Shown here piece by piece: positions 44,868 through 53,300 of a stretch of DNA of 64,000 bases. The stretch is from NCBI RefSeq assembly GCF_017876795.1, contig NZ_JAGIOR010000001.1, positions 1,948,501 through 2,012,500 on the forward strand. Reading direction: 5' to 3'. Position numbers and translations under genes: made by a program. A model generated the notes under the pieces. The model was not told the origin of the DNA and did no database searches. It was given only the letters and a program-made list of their open reading frames with translations. Source of the DNA: Rhizobium leguminosarum. Its GTDB lineage: Bacteria > Pseudomonadota > Alphaproteobacteria > Rhizobiales > Rhizobiaceae. Position 1 is the stretch's first letter, and every line of letters starts with the position of its first letter.

Positions 44868-46018
44868 CAAGTCCGACCCCGGCTGGAAAATTCGTCTAGC
44901 ACGGAACTGTAATAGTCCTCGAGCATCCCCGTCTGACGACGTAAGTCAAAGCGCTCGGCCACCAGAAGCGGTGCCCGCGCGCTGAAGGCTGTCCACAGGG
45001 CTTGGTCATTGAGCAGCCTTCCGACTGCTTCGGCCATTCCTGCGACATCCCGCTCCTCCACGAGATAACCAGTTTTCCCCTCTTCGATCGCTTCGCCCAC
45101 GCCTCCCGAGCGAAATGCGACGACCGGAGTTCCCACGGCTTCGGCCTCGAGATTGGCAAGGCCGAAAGCTTCAGCGTGACCATTATCGAGGGTCACGCTT
45201 CCATGGAGATAAAGCTCCGCACTGGCGAGCAGATCCCTTATCTCAGTCTGCGACAGATTTTCATGGATCGTGACGCTTGGCAAGGAACGACGCGCCAGTG
45301 CTTCGATTTCCTCCTTCAAGGGACCCTGGCCGACCATAACGAATTCGACCGGAGTGCCGGCGGCCGCCACGCGTGCCAGCGCGTCGATCATGAAGCGGTG
45401 GCCCTTATAGTCGACGAAGCGGGCAATGGAAACCACCAGCCCTTTTTTTCGCGGACGCGGCTCCATTTTGAACAGATCGAGATCGATGCCGATATGATGG
45501 CGATAGACGCGGTCGGCGCGAAAGCCGAGCGCCAGCAGCCGATCGCGGATGAAATCGGAAACGGCGATATTCCAGCTGTTCCAGCCGGCCATCTCGCTCC
45601 GGCCATTGGCGAAGAAGCGCACCTGGTTAAAGCCGCCCGGCTTTTTCGGGTCGCCGCCATAGGTGGCGTCGAAGCCGTGGAATGTCGTGACCAGCGGCTT
45701 GCCGGCGGCGCGCGCCAAGGGCCCGATGACATAACCGTTCTTGCCGAAATGGGCGTGAACGAGATCGGCTTGGCCGATCGCCGGAAAGAGAAAGGGAAGG
45801 CCGATCTGCGGAATTTTCAGAAGCAGTTCGCCGGCCCGCGCAACGGGAGACCGACGGATGTCATGAACCGGGATAGTGGATTTCTTGGTGTGGGCGGACG
45901 GAATTCGCGAGCCGGCAAGAATTTCAGCTTCGAAAGAACGAAATGCTACCGCCTGATTGAGAACAAATGCCTGGCTGGCAGGCAAAAATTTTTCCACGTA
46001 AATAACGGCTTTTCTCAT
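44867..46018 (-). CDS. Glycosyltransferase family 4
   Basis: The 383-residue GT-B enzyme has the N-terminal motifs F-L-P-A-S-Q-A-F-V-L-N-Q and H-A-H-F-G-K-N-G-Y and the donor site H-A-E-A-F-G-L-A-N-L-E-A-E-A-V-G-T-P-V-V-A (E-x7-E). It resembles exopolysaccharide GT4 proteins such as ExoL/PssC-type colanic-acid transferases. It sits 31 nt after the GH10 gene, in the same operon. Confidence 0.87.
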   Translation of the reverse strand: MRKAVIYVEKFLPASQAFVLNQAVAFRSFEAEILAGSRIPSAHTKKSTIPVHDIRRSPVARAGELLLKIPQIGLPFLFPAIGQADLVHAHFGKNGYVIGPLARAAGKPLVTTFHGFDATYGGDPKKPGGFNQVRFFANGRSEMAGWNSWNIAVSDFIRDRLLALGFRADRVYRHHIGIDLDLFKMEPRPRKKGLVVSIARFVDYKGHRFMIDALARVAAAGTPVEFVMVGQGPLKEEIEALARRSLPSVTIHENLSQTEIRDLLASAELYLHGSVTLDNGHAEAFGLANLEAEAVGTPVVAFRSGGVGEAIEEGKTGYLVEERDVAGMAEAVGRLLNDQALWTAFSARAPLLVAERFDLRRQTGMLEDYYSSVLDEFSSRGRT

Positions 46019-46049
46019 GAATCTGTCGATGTCTCCGTTGTCTTGCCCA

Positions 46050-47123
46050 TCACATCGCCTCTATTGCCCGCCTGATGCCATCAACCGCACTTCTCGGCGC
46101 ATTGTTGTCGTCATAAAGATTAACGCGCTTTGCGCAGGCTGCGTCGGGAGCGGCTTCGTTCTCAACGCGGTCGCCGTATTTTTCCGACATGCCCCATACT
46201 GTCACGCCTTTCAAGTCGCCACGCTCGGCCGCCACAGTGATCACATCACTGAAAATATCCGCGTATGACGTCGGCGAAAAGCCTTTGTCGCGGTTCAGGA
46301 ACTGGCAAGACGCATCAAGCTCGGTGATGAAAACGCCGACACCCATGTCCTTCAACGCCGCGCAGAAGCGCCCCATTCCTTCCGGGTCGATCCGGTCGAG
46401 GCCGGGACGGAAATGCGCCTGCAGCCCCACCGCATTGATCGGCGATTTCCGGGCGACGAGATCCTCGACGATTCTCAGGATACGCGCGCGCTTCTGTTCG
46501 AACACGTCGGATTTCTTCTCCAGATGCGTTTCGTTCAGCACCAGCATTGCGCCGGGATTTGCCTCATGTGCCATATCGAAGCTCATACGGATATAGTCGT
46601 CACCAAGAAGGCGTTGGAAAACACAATCTCGCAGATCCGGCGCATCATATTCCAACGGCTCGTTCACCACATCCCAAGCGTCGATTGAGTTCTTATAGCG
46701 AGTGACAACCTGTTTTATGTGACGGTTCATCGTCGCCTGAATCGCCTTCGCGTCGGTGATGTCCGACACCCACTCCGGGACGCGATACCAGATCAGCGTA
46801 TGGCCATAAACCCTCATGTTGTTTTTTTGCGCAAATGCAACCATCCGGTCCGCATTCTTGAAACTGAAAACACCCGGCCTCTTTTCCGTCGCATTCCACT
46901 TCAGTTCATTTCGCGGCGTTATTGAATTGACGTTGTCGATGTACATCTCGGAGGCAATCGGATCGCTGATATTTTGCAGGTCGATTGCCGATCCGAATCG
47001 GAACGCCTTGCCATCGGCAAGGGCGCGAAGCCCTCTCGCTGCGGGCACCTGTGCCAGGACGTGGCCCGCATTGGCATACAACAGAGCGAGCGGAACCGAG
47101 GCGAGGAAACGTCTTCTATTCAT
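46050..47123 (-). CDS. GH10 endo-beta-1,4-glycanase (xylanase family), Tat-exported
   Basis: The 357-residue protein has a twin-arginine signal (MNRRRFLASVPLALLYANAG) and a GH10 barrel with acid/base Glu155 in WDVVNEPL and nucleophile Glu268 in FITELDAS, plus Y-G-H-T-L-I-W and R-N-E-L-K-W. GH10 enzymes cut beta-1,4-xylan and some related glucans. In an EPS cluster the likely target is the nascent polymer, to set chain length or release it, like ExoK/ExsH in succinoglycan systems, although those belong to other families. The first gene of the minus-strand GT operon. Confidence 0.85.
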   Translation of the reverse strand: MNRRRFLASVPLALLYANAGHVLAQVPAARGLRALADGKAFRFGSAIDLQNISDPIASEMYIDNVNSITPRNELKWNATEKRPGVFSFKNADRMVAFAQKNNMRVYGHTLIWYRVPEWVSDITDAKAIQATMNRHIKQVVTRYKNSIDAWDVVNEPLEYDAPDLRDCVFQRLLGDDYIRMSFDMAHEANPGAMLVLNETHLEKKSDVFEQKRARILRIVEDLVARKSPINAVGLQAHFRPGLDRIDPEGMGRFCAALKDMGVGVFITELDASCQFLNRDKGFSPTSYADIFSDVITVAAERGDLKGVTVWGMSEKYGDRVENEAAPDAACAKRVNLYDDNNAPRSAVDGIRRAIEAM

Positions 47124-47320
47124 TCTATCTCTCATTGTTGGCTTTTTTGATGTCCGCGGCCAAATCTGAAGAGCCAGGCTGCGTCGGCAACGCGACATTC
47201 GCGTTTAATTCGGCGGAGTAATTCAACCCTAGATATACTTTCGCCGTAGGGGATATTGTCAGTATCTGCTAGTCTTTTCAGCAGGCTCCAAGATACAAAC
47301 CGTTCTGGAGGGCGCTCGTG

Positions 47321-47695
47321 ATGGAAGATTGGTTTAGCTATCTGATGAGCTGTTTTCATATGGCATTGCAGAATGCCGTTTTTTTTATTACGACCATTCG
47401 AAACGATCTATTTCTTCTCGATGTCCGACAATTCTCGGCGCTCGTTGTCGGTGTCATCGGCGTCATTTTTCTGTTGTTCGCAATGCTTGTCAGGCTGTCG
47501 GGGCGGCTGCGTCGATCGGAGGCCGTCATTCGGTCGCTGAACGAAGGCCTTGCGCAAATCACGCAAGACCTCAATGTTGAGCGTGTCTGGCGCTTGGCGG
47601 GCGGGGACAGCACCGAACGGCCGAGCGCGGACAGTTTGAAAGAGCTTTACAAGATTTTGGCCAGGCATCACGACGATGCAAGTTACATGGCGTGA
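47321..47695 (+). CDS. Small membrane protein, unknown function
   Basis: The 124-residue protein has one clear helix at about 37-58 (FSALVVGVIGVIFLLFAMLVRLSG) and an earlier, shorter hydrophobic stretch, then a cytoplasmic amphipathic tail (EGLAQITQDLNVERVWRLAGGD). GGAGGG lies before the ATG. It diverges from the GH10 gene and converges with the 47722-48729 gene. No family was recognised. Confidence 0.55.
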   Translation: MEDWFSYLMSCFHMALQNAVFFITTIRNDLFLLDVRQFSALVVGVIGVIFLLFAMLVRLSGRLRRSEAVIRSLNEGLAQITQDLNVERVWRLAGGDSTERPSADSLKELYKILARHHDDASYMA

Positions 47696-47721
47696 GAAGT
47701 CGGCGCATAATCTCAGCAGGC

Positions 47722-48729
47722 CTAATGCGGATGTTCCTGACTTTCTGCCGGTGCCTTGGCATCGGCAGGAATGGATACCGATGCCGGCCGCAGGTCGGTC
47801 CCGACCGTCGGCTCCGGCGATTGAAGCCATGCTCTGTCGGAAAAATAGTTTCTCGTTCTTTTCTGGGGTCCCGAAGTGGCATCCAGGGCTAGCGTAAAAT
47901 TATACCGCCCAGGATTGAGCACCTCGCGGCTGAAATTGATACTGGCTCCAAAGCCGTCTTCCTTGATGTCCCTCAGATTCTTGATCGCGTTCAGCGTCTC
48001 GTGAAAATCGAGCCATTGCGGTTGCCGCAACATGGTTTCGAAAATTCGCAGAATGTTGGGATCGAGCTGAGCATTTTGATCCGTCTCGGGATTGATGATT
48101 TTCACCCGCATATTGTTGATCGCGCCGGCGGCGTCGCCGCGAACGATGACGAAGATGGAGTTCGGAAGCTGATCCTTCTCCCGCTTGCCGCGATGCTCGA
48201 AAATGCATTCGAACGTATCGGCGTCGAAGCTTGCCGCCGCCCAATCGCTGGTTTCGATGCCGGCATTGCGCAGCGCCGTACACATTGCGGGCCCGGATAT
48301 CCGCCATGTCCGCAGAAAAGTCGACGCGGTCTGTGCTACCGGCGGTTCGATGATATGCAATGGAAACGTGAAAGTGGCTGGGGGCGTCGGGCGAGGAAGG
48401 GCTTTGGGGGGCGGCAGCTTAACTTCAGCGGGAAAGAGATCGAAGCCAAAGTAATGGCCCACCGTCTTCAAATGTTTCATATCGTTGGAAAGAAGCACCG
48501 TTCCCATGACCAGCGAGAGGGAAACCGCCAGCAGCAACCAAAAGACCACGGGAATCTTCCGTTTTCCCACCGGCTGTTTCGCATTTGCGGACGACGAATT
48601 CTCAGGCAAGCTTGTCTTCTCCGGTGCGAGAAGGGTTTCGGTCGGGCTGTCTAAATCCAGCAGTATACATTTATCCGTTAAATATCTTTGGCTTCGTGTC
48701 GGCAATTGGACGCCTTTCTGCCTCACCAT
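47722..48729 (-). CDS. Single-pass membrane protein of the EPS locus, unknown function
   Basis: The 335-residue protein has a cytoplasmic N-terminus of about 60 residues, one helix (VVFWLLLAVSLSLVMGTVLL), a proline-rich segment and a periplasmic domain of about 210 residues with two cysteines (A-M-C-T-A-L and F-E-C-I-F-E). The domain reads like a soluble mixed alpha/beta fold (NSIFVIVRGDAAGAINNMRVKIINPE). It has the layout of rhizobial EPS-locus accessory proteins, but no function can be assigned. The start is the first ATG of the frame, with a poor ribosome site. Confidence 0.6.
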   Translation of the reverse strand: MVRQKGVQLPTRSQRYLTDKCILLDLDSPTETLLAPEKTSLPENSSSANAKQPVGKRKIPVVFWLLLAVSLSLVMGTVLLSNDMKHLKTVGHYFGFDLFPAEVKLPPPKALPRPTPPATFTFPLHIIEPPVAQTASTFLRTWRISGPAMCTALRNAGIETSDWAAASFDADTFECIFEHRGKREKDQLPNSIFVIVRGDAAGAINNMRVKIINPETDQNAQLDPNILRIFETMLRQPQWLDFHETLNAIKNLRDIKEDGFGASINFSREVLNPGRYNFTLALDATSGPQKRTRNYFSDRAWLQSPEPTVGTDLRPASVSIPADAKAPAESQEHPH

Positions 48730-49129
48730 CAGAAGGGCGCAACAGATTCAGGCGGAGGGGTGGAACACCATTTCAATCTGGAATTGCTCTCGCAGCTGCG
48801 GGAGTATCGCAGTGGCAGATAGCGAATGCATCGCTCGTCGCTCTATGAATAAATCACCATTATTTTAGAATTCTCATAATTATTAAGTTATTTCTTATTT
48901 AATATCAATAAGTCGGCGACCTATTCGTATAAGCCCGTGAATTTTCTGGAACTGTTTAGAGTTGTTATTAGCAACGTGCAGGGAAATTCATATTAATCGC
49001 GCGGAAGTTTTATTTTTTATTTTAAAACCGCAGATTATATTTTGGTTATCCTTGCGATTTGGCGGGCTCAATCAAATTTTCGACGTATTCTTCGATAGGG
49101 TTTGCCGCGCAATCGCCGAGGGGGAGGGC
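48730..49129. other. Intergenic region, AT-rich
   Basis: About 400 nt, very AT-rich at 48850-49070. It lies between divergent genes and should hold both promoters. An in-frame extension of the methyltransferase to 48962 has an unlikely composition and no ribosome site. Confidence 0.4.
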
Positions 49130-49762
49130 ATGTCCGTCGAGCTAGACGCAACTACCTATGTTCACGCCGAACCGACAACCGCGCATTCCTACATCTTGCC
49201 TGTCGTGCTCGAGGTGCTGGAGAGCCATTTCGACGGTTCTGCGAAAAACGACGTTTTTGATTTGGGATGTGGTACCGGCGGGGCAGCCGCTGCTCTCGCG
49301 GACAAGGATTATTATGTCGTCGGCGTCGATCCTTCCGGCGATGGTATTGCCAAGGCCAATATCAACTATCCCGACCTGCCGCTGAATATCGGCTCGGCCT
49401 ATGACGATCTTTCTCGGGAGTATGGCACATTCAATGCCGTCATCAGCCTGGAGGTGATCGAGCATGTCTACGATCCGAGGGCATTCACCTCGACGCTGTA
49501 CGATCTTGTCAAGCCGGGCGGCATCGCCGTGATGTCGACGCCCTATCACGGTTATCTGAAGAACCTTGCGCTGGCTGCGATGGGGAGAATGGATGATCAC
49601 TTCATGCCATTGAAGGATCATGGGCATATCAAGTTCTGGTCGAAAAGCACCCTGGGCAAGCTGCTGCTGGATGCAGGTTTCGACAATGTCCATTTTGAAT
49701 ATGTCGGAAGGATTCCGGTTTTGGCCAAGTCGATGATCGCCGTCGCTCAAAAGCCTCTTTAG
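49130..49762 (+). CDS. Class I SAM-dependent methyltransferase
   Basis: The 210-residue protein has motif I DLGCGTGG, the post-I acidic V-G-V-D-P-S, and the Ubi/Coq-type motif I-S-L-E-V-I-E-H-V-Y-D-P-R followed by L-V-K-P-G-G. It resembles UbiG-like small-molecule or sugar methyltransferases found in polysaccharide loci. GGGGAGGG lies directly before ATG 49130. Whether it belongs to the EPS locus or the following island is open. Confidence 0.82.
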   Translation: MSVELDATTYVHAEPTTAHSYILPVVLEVLESHFDGSAKNDVFDLGCGTGGAAAALADKDYYVVGVDPSGDGIAKANINYPDLPLNIGSAYDDLSREYGTFNAVISLEVIEHVYDPRAFTSTLYDLVKPGGIAVMSTPYHGYLKNLALAAMGRMDDHFMPLKDHGHIKFWSKSTLGKLLLDAGFDNVHFEYVGRIPVLAKSMIAVAQKPL

Positions 49763-50004
49763 AGACGGCGTCGAAGTGGCACCGATTTCGAACAGCATTC
49801 GTCCCTTTCGAGTGTGCGACAAAGCGTGAGAGAGTGCGGTATACATCTGCTCCACGGCATCCGCTGCAATAATCCACAGGTTGTTTTTTTGCTGTGTGCA
49901 CCGCTGAAAAAAAGTCCTTACAAAATATTTACTTTTAGTTGCATTCTTGCTTAAACTCTCCATTATACAGCTGGGCGTGCTGATGAGGTGGGAGACTTAT
50001 TCAC

Positions 50005-50430
50005 ATGAAGGCTAAATCCCCGAATTCGATTGACGTCTATGTTGGCAACCGCGTGCGGGTCCGGCGAAAGACGCTCGGGATGACCCAGCACGGTCTGGCC
50101 GAACTTCTGGGCATTACCTTCCAGCAGATCCAGAAATACGAAAAAGGCACGAACCGAATAGGCGCCAGCCGTCTTCAGCGCATCTCCGAGATTCTTCGCG
50201 TCCCCATCGGCTTTTTCTTCGAGAACGGCGGTTCCGGACCGATCGAAGGCGAGACGAGCGAATTGAACAAGTTTTTGTCCTCGAAGGAGGGGCTGGCGCT
50301 CAACAAGGCATTCATCGCCATCGAGGATCCGAATATCAGGCAAAAACTGGTGGCATTGGCCAAAAGTCTGTCAGTCACTGGATTCTCTGAGATCGACGGT
50401 GAGTTGCATGATCCGGTTGTAAACGGCTAA
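50005..50430 (+). CDS. XRE-family regulator (PraR-like)
   Basis: The 141-residue protein starts with an HTH_3 domain (VGNRVRVRRKTLGMTQHGLAELLGITFQQIQKYEKGTNRIGASRLQRISEIL, about 13-64) and has a helical C-terminus of about 75 residues. This layout is that of PraR of R. leguminosarum, which controls quorum-sensing and adhesion genes; rhizobial genomes carry several paralogues. Its place between the EPS and YcaO-TfuA genes makes it a candidate local regulator. GAGACTTATTCAC precedes ATG without a strong Shine-Dalgarno. Confidence 0.82.
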   Translation: MKAKSPNSIDVYVGNRVRVRRKTLGMTQHGLAELLGITFQQIQKYEKGTNRIGASRLQRISEILRVPIGFFFENGGSGPIEGETSELNKFLSSKEGLALNKAFIAIEDPNIRQKLVALAKSLSVTGFSEIDGELHDPVVNG

Positions 50431-50925
50431 GGACGGATCGTGCTTCATCTCCAGGCATTCGGCGATCTGCGGTTGATCGAGACGAGTGGCGACTTGGTTC
50501 GCTACCGGATCAAGGGGCTGTTGATGACAGCCTGTATATGCCGGCGCCCGCCATGAACTCAGCCGTTGTGAATTGGCTGAGTTTCTGTCGGTGGGACGAA
50601 CTTGCTGAAAACCAGGGACGGCGTTCCGCTCAATCCGCTCGCATCTGACCTCTATTTCTGGTGTGCTCCGGGAGCGAATTCCTTCCTGGAACAGTGAGGA
50701 GGCTGTCGCCTTTGTCGAGGCGACGAAGGCTAAGGCCCGCCCATCGCATCGGCCGCGGTTGCGCAGATCGCGATCGAATAGGGGCGCTCTTCCATCGGTA
50801 GGGCGACGAAAGCGTGGATCCGACATCCGACGCCGAAAAGTCGCTTGCCATCGTTCCCTGCCGGGAGCAATGCCAAAAGAACTTTGTCGGGAAGGCTAGT
50901 TTTGACGATAACTTAGGGACATTCC
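50431..50925. other. Region without an intact gene, possibly decayed coding DNA
   Basis: About 495 nt. Short pieces read like protein on the plus strand (for example D-L-R-L-I-E-T-S-G-D-L-V-R-Y-R-I-K-G-L-L just after 50460, ending at a stop near 50556, and L-A-I-V-P-C-R-E-Q-C-Q-K-N-F-V-G-K near 50850) but in different frames. This suggests pseudogene remains. No ribosome sites or families were found. Confidence 0.35.
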
Positions 50926-51027
50926 ATGGCGAGAACAGTCATTATAGGGATATCTGGCGAGGCAGACGCCGTCGTTTCGTCGGCGCAGGTGCTTCCGGCC
51001 ACGTCGACGGCTGAGGCAGTATTCTGA
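50926..51027 (+). CDS. Candidate RiPP precursor peptide (33 aa) upstream of YcaO-TfuA
   Basis: The 33-residue ORF starts at ATG 50926 with AGGG seven bases upstream and stops 29 nt before the YcaO start. It begins MARTVIIGISGE and ends ATSTAEAVF; the C-terminal half is rich in Ser, Thr, Ala and Val and has no Cys. Short peptide, good ribosome site, position and leader/core-like asymmetry fit a precursor. Thioamide formation needs only a backbone amide, so the lack of Cys is no objection, but azoline formation at Ser/Thr is also possible. The start of this reading frame is bounded by an upstream TAG. The identification is inference from context. Confidence 0.5.
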   Translation: MARTVIIGISGEADAVVSSAQVLPATSTAEAVF

Positions 51028-51056
51028 CACCCCGCGCCCACTATTCCGACAGAATC

Positions 51057-52247
51057 ATGTCGCCGGAGGAAACTCTTTCCCGCGTCGAACCTTTTTTGGC
51101 CAGGTTCGGCATTACCAGGGTTGCGCGACATACCGGATTGGACGACATCGGAATCCCTGTCTGGTGCGCATATGCCCCGAATTCGCGGTCGATCGTGATT
51201 GCGCAGGGAAAGGGCCTGACCGATCTGGACGCCAAGGTATCCACTGTCATGGAAGCCCTCGAACGGGCGGTAGCCGGCGAGCCCTTCGTCAAGCTCGTTC
51301 ACGGTTCCTCTTCTCGGCTGCAGGCGATGGGCTGCGAGGTCGACAGGTTGAGCTGCCTGACCGCCGTCCATAAACCCGATCTCGGGCCGGACGACGAGAC
51401 AGAATGGGTTGCCGGCGTCAATATCCTCAGTGGCGGCGAGATCCATATTCCCTTCGAAGCGGTGGTGCTCGACCGGACGCGTGATGCGCGATACTGGATG
51501 TCGTCGGATGGCTTGGCTTCGGGAAACAATGCCGAAGAGGCAATCTTTCATGGTGTCCTGGAGCGTATCGAGCGCGACGCCCATGTGTTGTGGCAGGTCG
51601 GCGGGGAAGCCGATCTTTATGCCGGCTGCGTCGATCCCCGCGGCTTTGGGGACGGCGCCCTCAACTGGCTGACCGACAAGATCGAAGCATCGGGATTGGC
51701 GCTCAGACTGTTCGATATCACCAGCGACATCGCAATCCCCTGCTTCACCGCCATGCTGGGTCCCGGCGAGCCGATTCTGGGCCCCAGGCATCTTCACGGC
51801 GCCAGGGATCTTCGCCTTGTCGAGGTAACCGGCGGCACCGGGGCGCATCCGTTCCCGGTGCGAGCGGCAATTCGGGCGGTGACGGAAGCCGTGCAATCCC
51901 GGCTGACCTATATCAGCGGCGCCAGGGACGATATTTCGCCTGCAACTTTCTCGAGATCGCTCCCACCGCTGATGCGGCGAGCCTTCGATGCGGTTGCCGC
52001 ACCGCCTGCCGCCCTCCATCGTGACGGCGCGACAGGACGCCAGCAACAGGATTTGACGCATCTGCTGCAACATGTGCTTGATGCACTGCGCAGCAGAGGG
52101 ATTGCTTCGGTTATCACAGTGCGCCTCAGCGACGACACGCTTCCCTTCAGCGTCGTCAAGGTCGTTATCCCTGAGCTCGAAAATCCGGAGGGGGAGCGCG
52201 CCCGGCGATTTGGAACAAGGGCTCTGGCCAAGGCGATAGGGTTTTGA
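51057..52247 (+). CDS. YcaO-domain ATP-dependent peptide-modifying enzyme
   Basis: The 396-residue protein is a YcaO enzyme. The ATP/Mg-binding acidic residues are seen as S62-x3-E66-x2-E69-R (STVMEALER) and E161-x7-E169-x2-E172 (EEAIFHGVLERIERD), with R-x6-E-x-x-Q in V-R-A-A-I-R-A-V-T-E-A-V-Q-S-R. The C-terminus is I-P-E-L-E-N-P-E-G...A-L-A-K-A-I-G-F without the PxPxP ending of azoline cyclodehydratases, and no E1-like or ocin-ThiF partner is nearby. YcaOs paired with TfuA make thioamides. Its ribosome site is weak, so it may depend on coupling to the upstream 33-codon ORF. Confidence 0.9.
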   Translation: MSPEETLSRVEPFLARFGITRVARHTGLDDIGIPVWCAYAPNSRSIVIAQGKGLTDLDAKVSTVMEALERAVAGEPFVKLVHGSSSRLQAMGCEVDRLSCLTAVHKPDLGPDDETEWVAGVNILSGGEIHIPFEAVVLDRTRDARYWMSSDGLASGNNAEEAIFHGVLERIERDAHVLWQVGGEADLYAGCVDPRGFGDGALNWLTDKIEASGLALRLFDITSDIAIPCFTAMLGPGEPILGPRHLHGARDLRLVEVTGGTGAHPFPVRAAIRAVTEAVQSRLTYISGARDDISPATFSRSLPPLMRRAFDAVAAPPAALHRDGATGRQQQDLTHLLQHVLDALRSRGIASVITVRLSDDTLPFSVVKVVIPELENPEGERARRFGTRALAKAIGF

Positions 52248-52951
52248 AGATCATTTTCGCAGGTCCCAGTCTTCCCGATGCGGCGTTGCTTGCCGGCGAG
52301 GCGATCCGCGTTCTGCCGCCTGCCATGCAAGGCGATGTCCTGGCTCAGGTGGAGCAGGGCGCCAATGTCATCGGCTTGATCGACGGCGGCTTCGAATATG
52401 CCGCACCGGTCTGGCACAAGGAAATTCTCCATGCTCTCTCGCTCGGCGTGGCCGTCCTCGGGGCAGCAAGCATGGGCGCTTTGCGGGCCGCCGAATGTCA
52501 TCCGTTTGGGATGATCGGCATCGGCCGCATTTTTGAGGACTATCGCTCCGGCCGGCTGGTCGACGATGCCGCCGTCGCACTCATCCACGCGCCGAGCGCG
52601 CTAAGCAGCAAGCCACTAACGATACCGCTCGTCAATGTCAGCGCCACGCTCGATGCGATGAAGGATCGCGGGCTGCTGGCAGGTGGGTTGCGCCAAAAGC
52701 TCGAAGATGCCGCAAGCGCGATCTTTTTCAAGAAGCGGACCTGGCGGGCGATCGTCGAGCAATGTGCTGACATAGCCGAGCCCGGTCGCCCGCAACTGCT
52801 GGCGGCGCTTGTTTCAAATTCCGTCGATCAGAAACGCATCGACGCGCTGGAATTGCTGAAGGCCGTGCAGGAAGCCCGCGACATTCGCTCGGACGCTGAT
52901 CTGCCTTGGACACTGCATGAGACCTCGTTCCGGATGCTACCTGAACCGTAA
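52244..52951 (+). CDS. TfuA-like protein, YcaO partner
   Basis: The 235-residue protein has the TfuA core: F-A-G-P-S-L at the start, then I-D-G-G-F-E-Y-A-A-P-V-W-H-K-E-I-L (47-62) and G-A-A-S-M-G-A-L-R-A-A-E (73-84). The start is TTG, overlapping the YcaO stop as TTGA, so the two are translationally coupled and should act as a complex. In thioamide systems TfuA is thought to help deliver sulfide for the YcaO reaction. The first TfuA came from the R. leguminosarum trifolitoxin cluster; no other trifolitoxin genes are seen here. Confidence 0.9.
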   Translation: MKIIFAGPSLPDAALLAGEAIRVLPPAMQGDVLAQVEQGANVIGLIDGGFEYAAPVWHKEILHALSLGVAVLGAASMGALRAAECHPFGMIGIGRIFEDYRSGRLVDDAAVALIHAPSALSSKPLTIPLVNVSATLDAMKDRGLLAGGLRQKLEDAASAIFFKKRTWRAIVEQCADIAEPGRPQLLAALVSNSVDQKRIDALELLKAVQEARDIRSDADLPWTLHETSFRMLPEP

Positions 52952-53051
52952 ATCAAAGGCGGCAATGTCACCGGGAGTTGTGTCACGCTTTTTTCACGGG
53001 CTCGGTCACGTCAGCGCGCGTATCATTCCTTCAATTGAGGGAGAAATGCAC

Positions 53052-53300
53052 ATGGGCGTGACATTGGCTGCCAAGAGAAACGCAGACCGCGCGGCGGAAG
53101 GCGGTCCGGACGAACTCATCGCGCTGGCGCGAATGATCGCCTATGCGCGACAGGTCGCTCAGGATGTCAAACTGCAGTTCGCGACGAACTGCCTCGATCT
53201 GGCGCTCGAGGCCGTCAAGCAGGAGGTGGGGGAAGGGTTGACCAAGGAATTGGCCGAATTGAGCTCGCCGGTCCCGCAAGTAAGCGTGAGATGTCATTAA
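53052..53300 (+). CDS. Small helical protein downstream of TfuA
   Basis: The 82-residue protein is mostly helical: D-E-L-I-A-L-A-R-M-I-A-Y-A-R-Q-V-A-Q-D-V-K and a second helix L-D-L-A-L-E-A-V-K-Q-E-V-G, ending R-C-H. It has one Cys near the middle (T-N-C-L) and one at the end. GGGAG lies eight bases upstream of ATG 53052. It follows tfuA by 100 nt on the same strand. No family was recognised; it could be an unrelated small regulator. Confidence 0.5.
   Translation: MGVTLAAKRNADRAAEGGPDELIALARMIAYARQVAQDVKLQFATNCLDLALEAVKQEVGEGLTKELAELSSPVPQVSVRCH

Noticed and set aside
50371..50826. 151-codon minus-strand open frame
   Set aside because: Overlaps the end of the XRE gene, is rich in Arg/Ser, and has no ribosome site or family.
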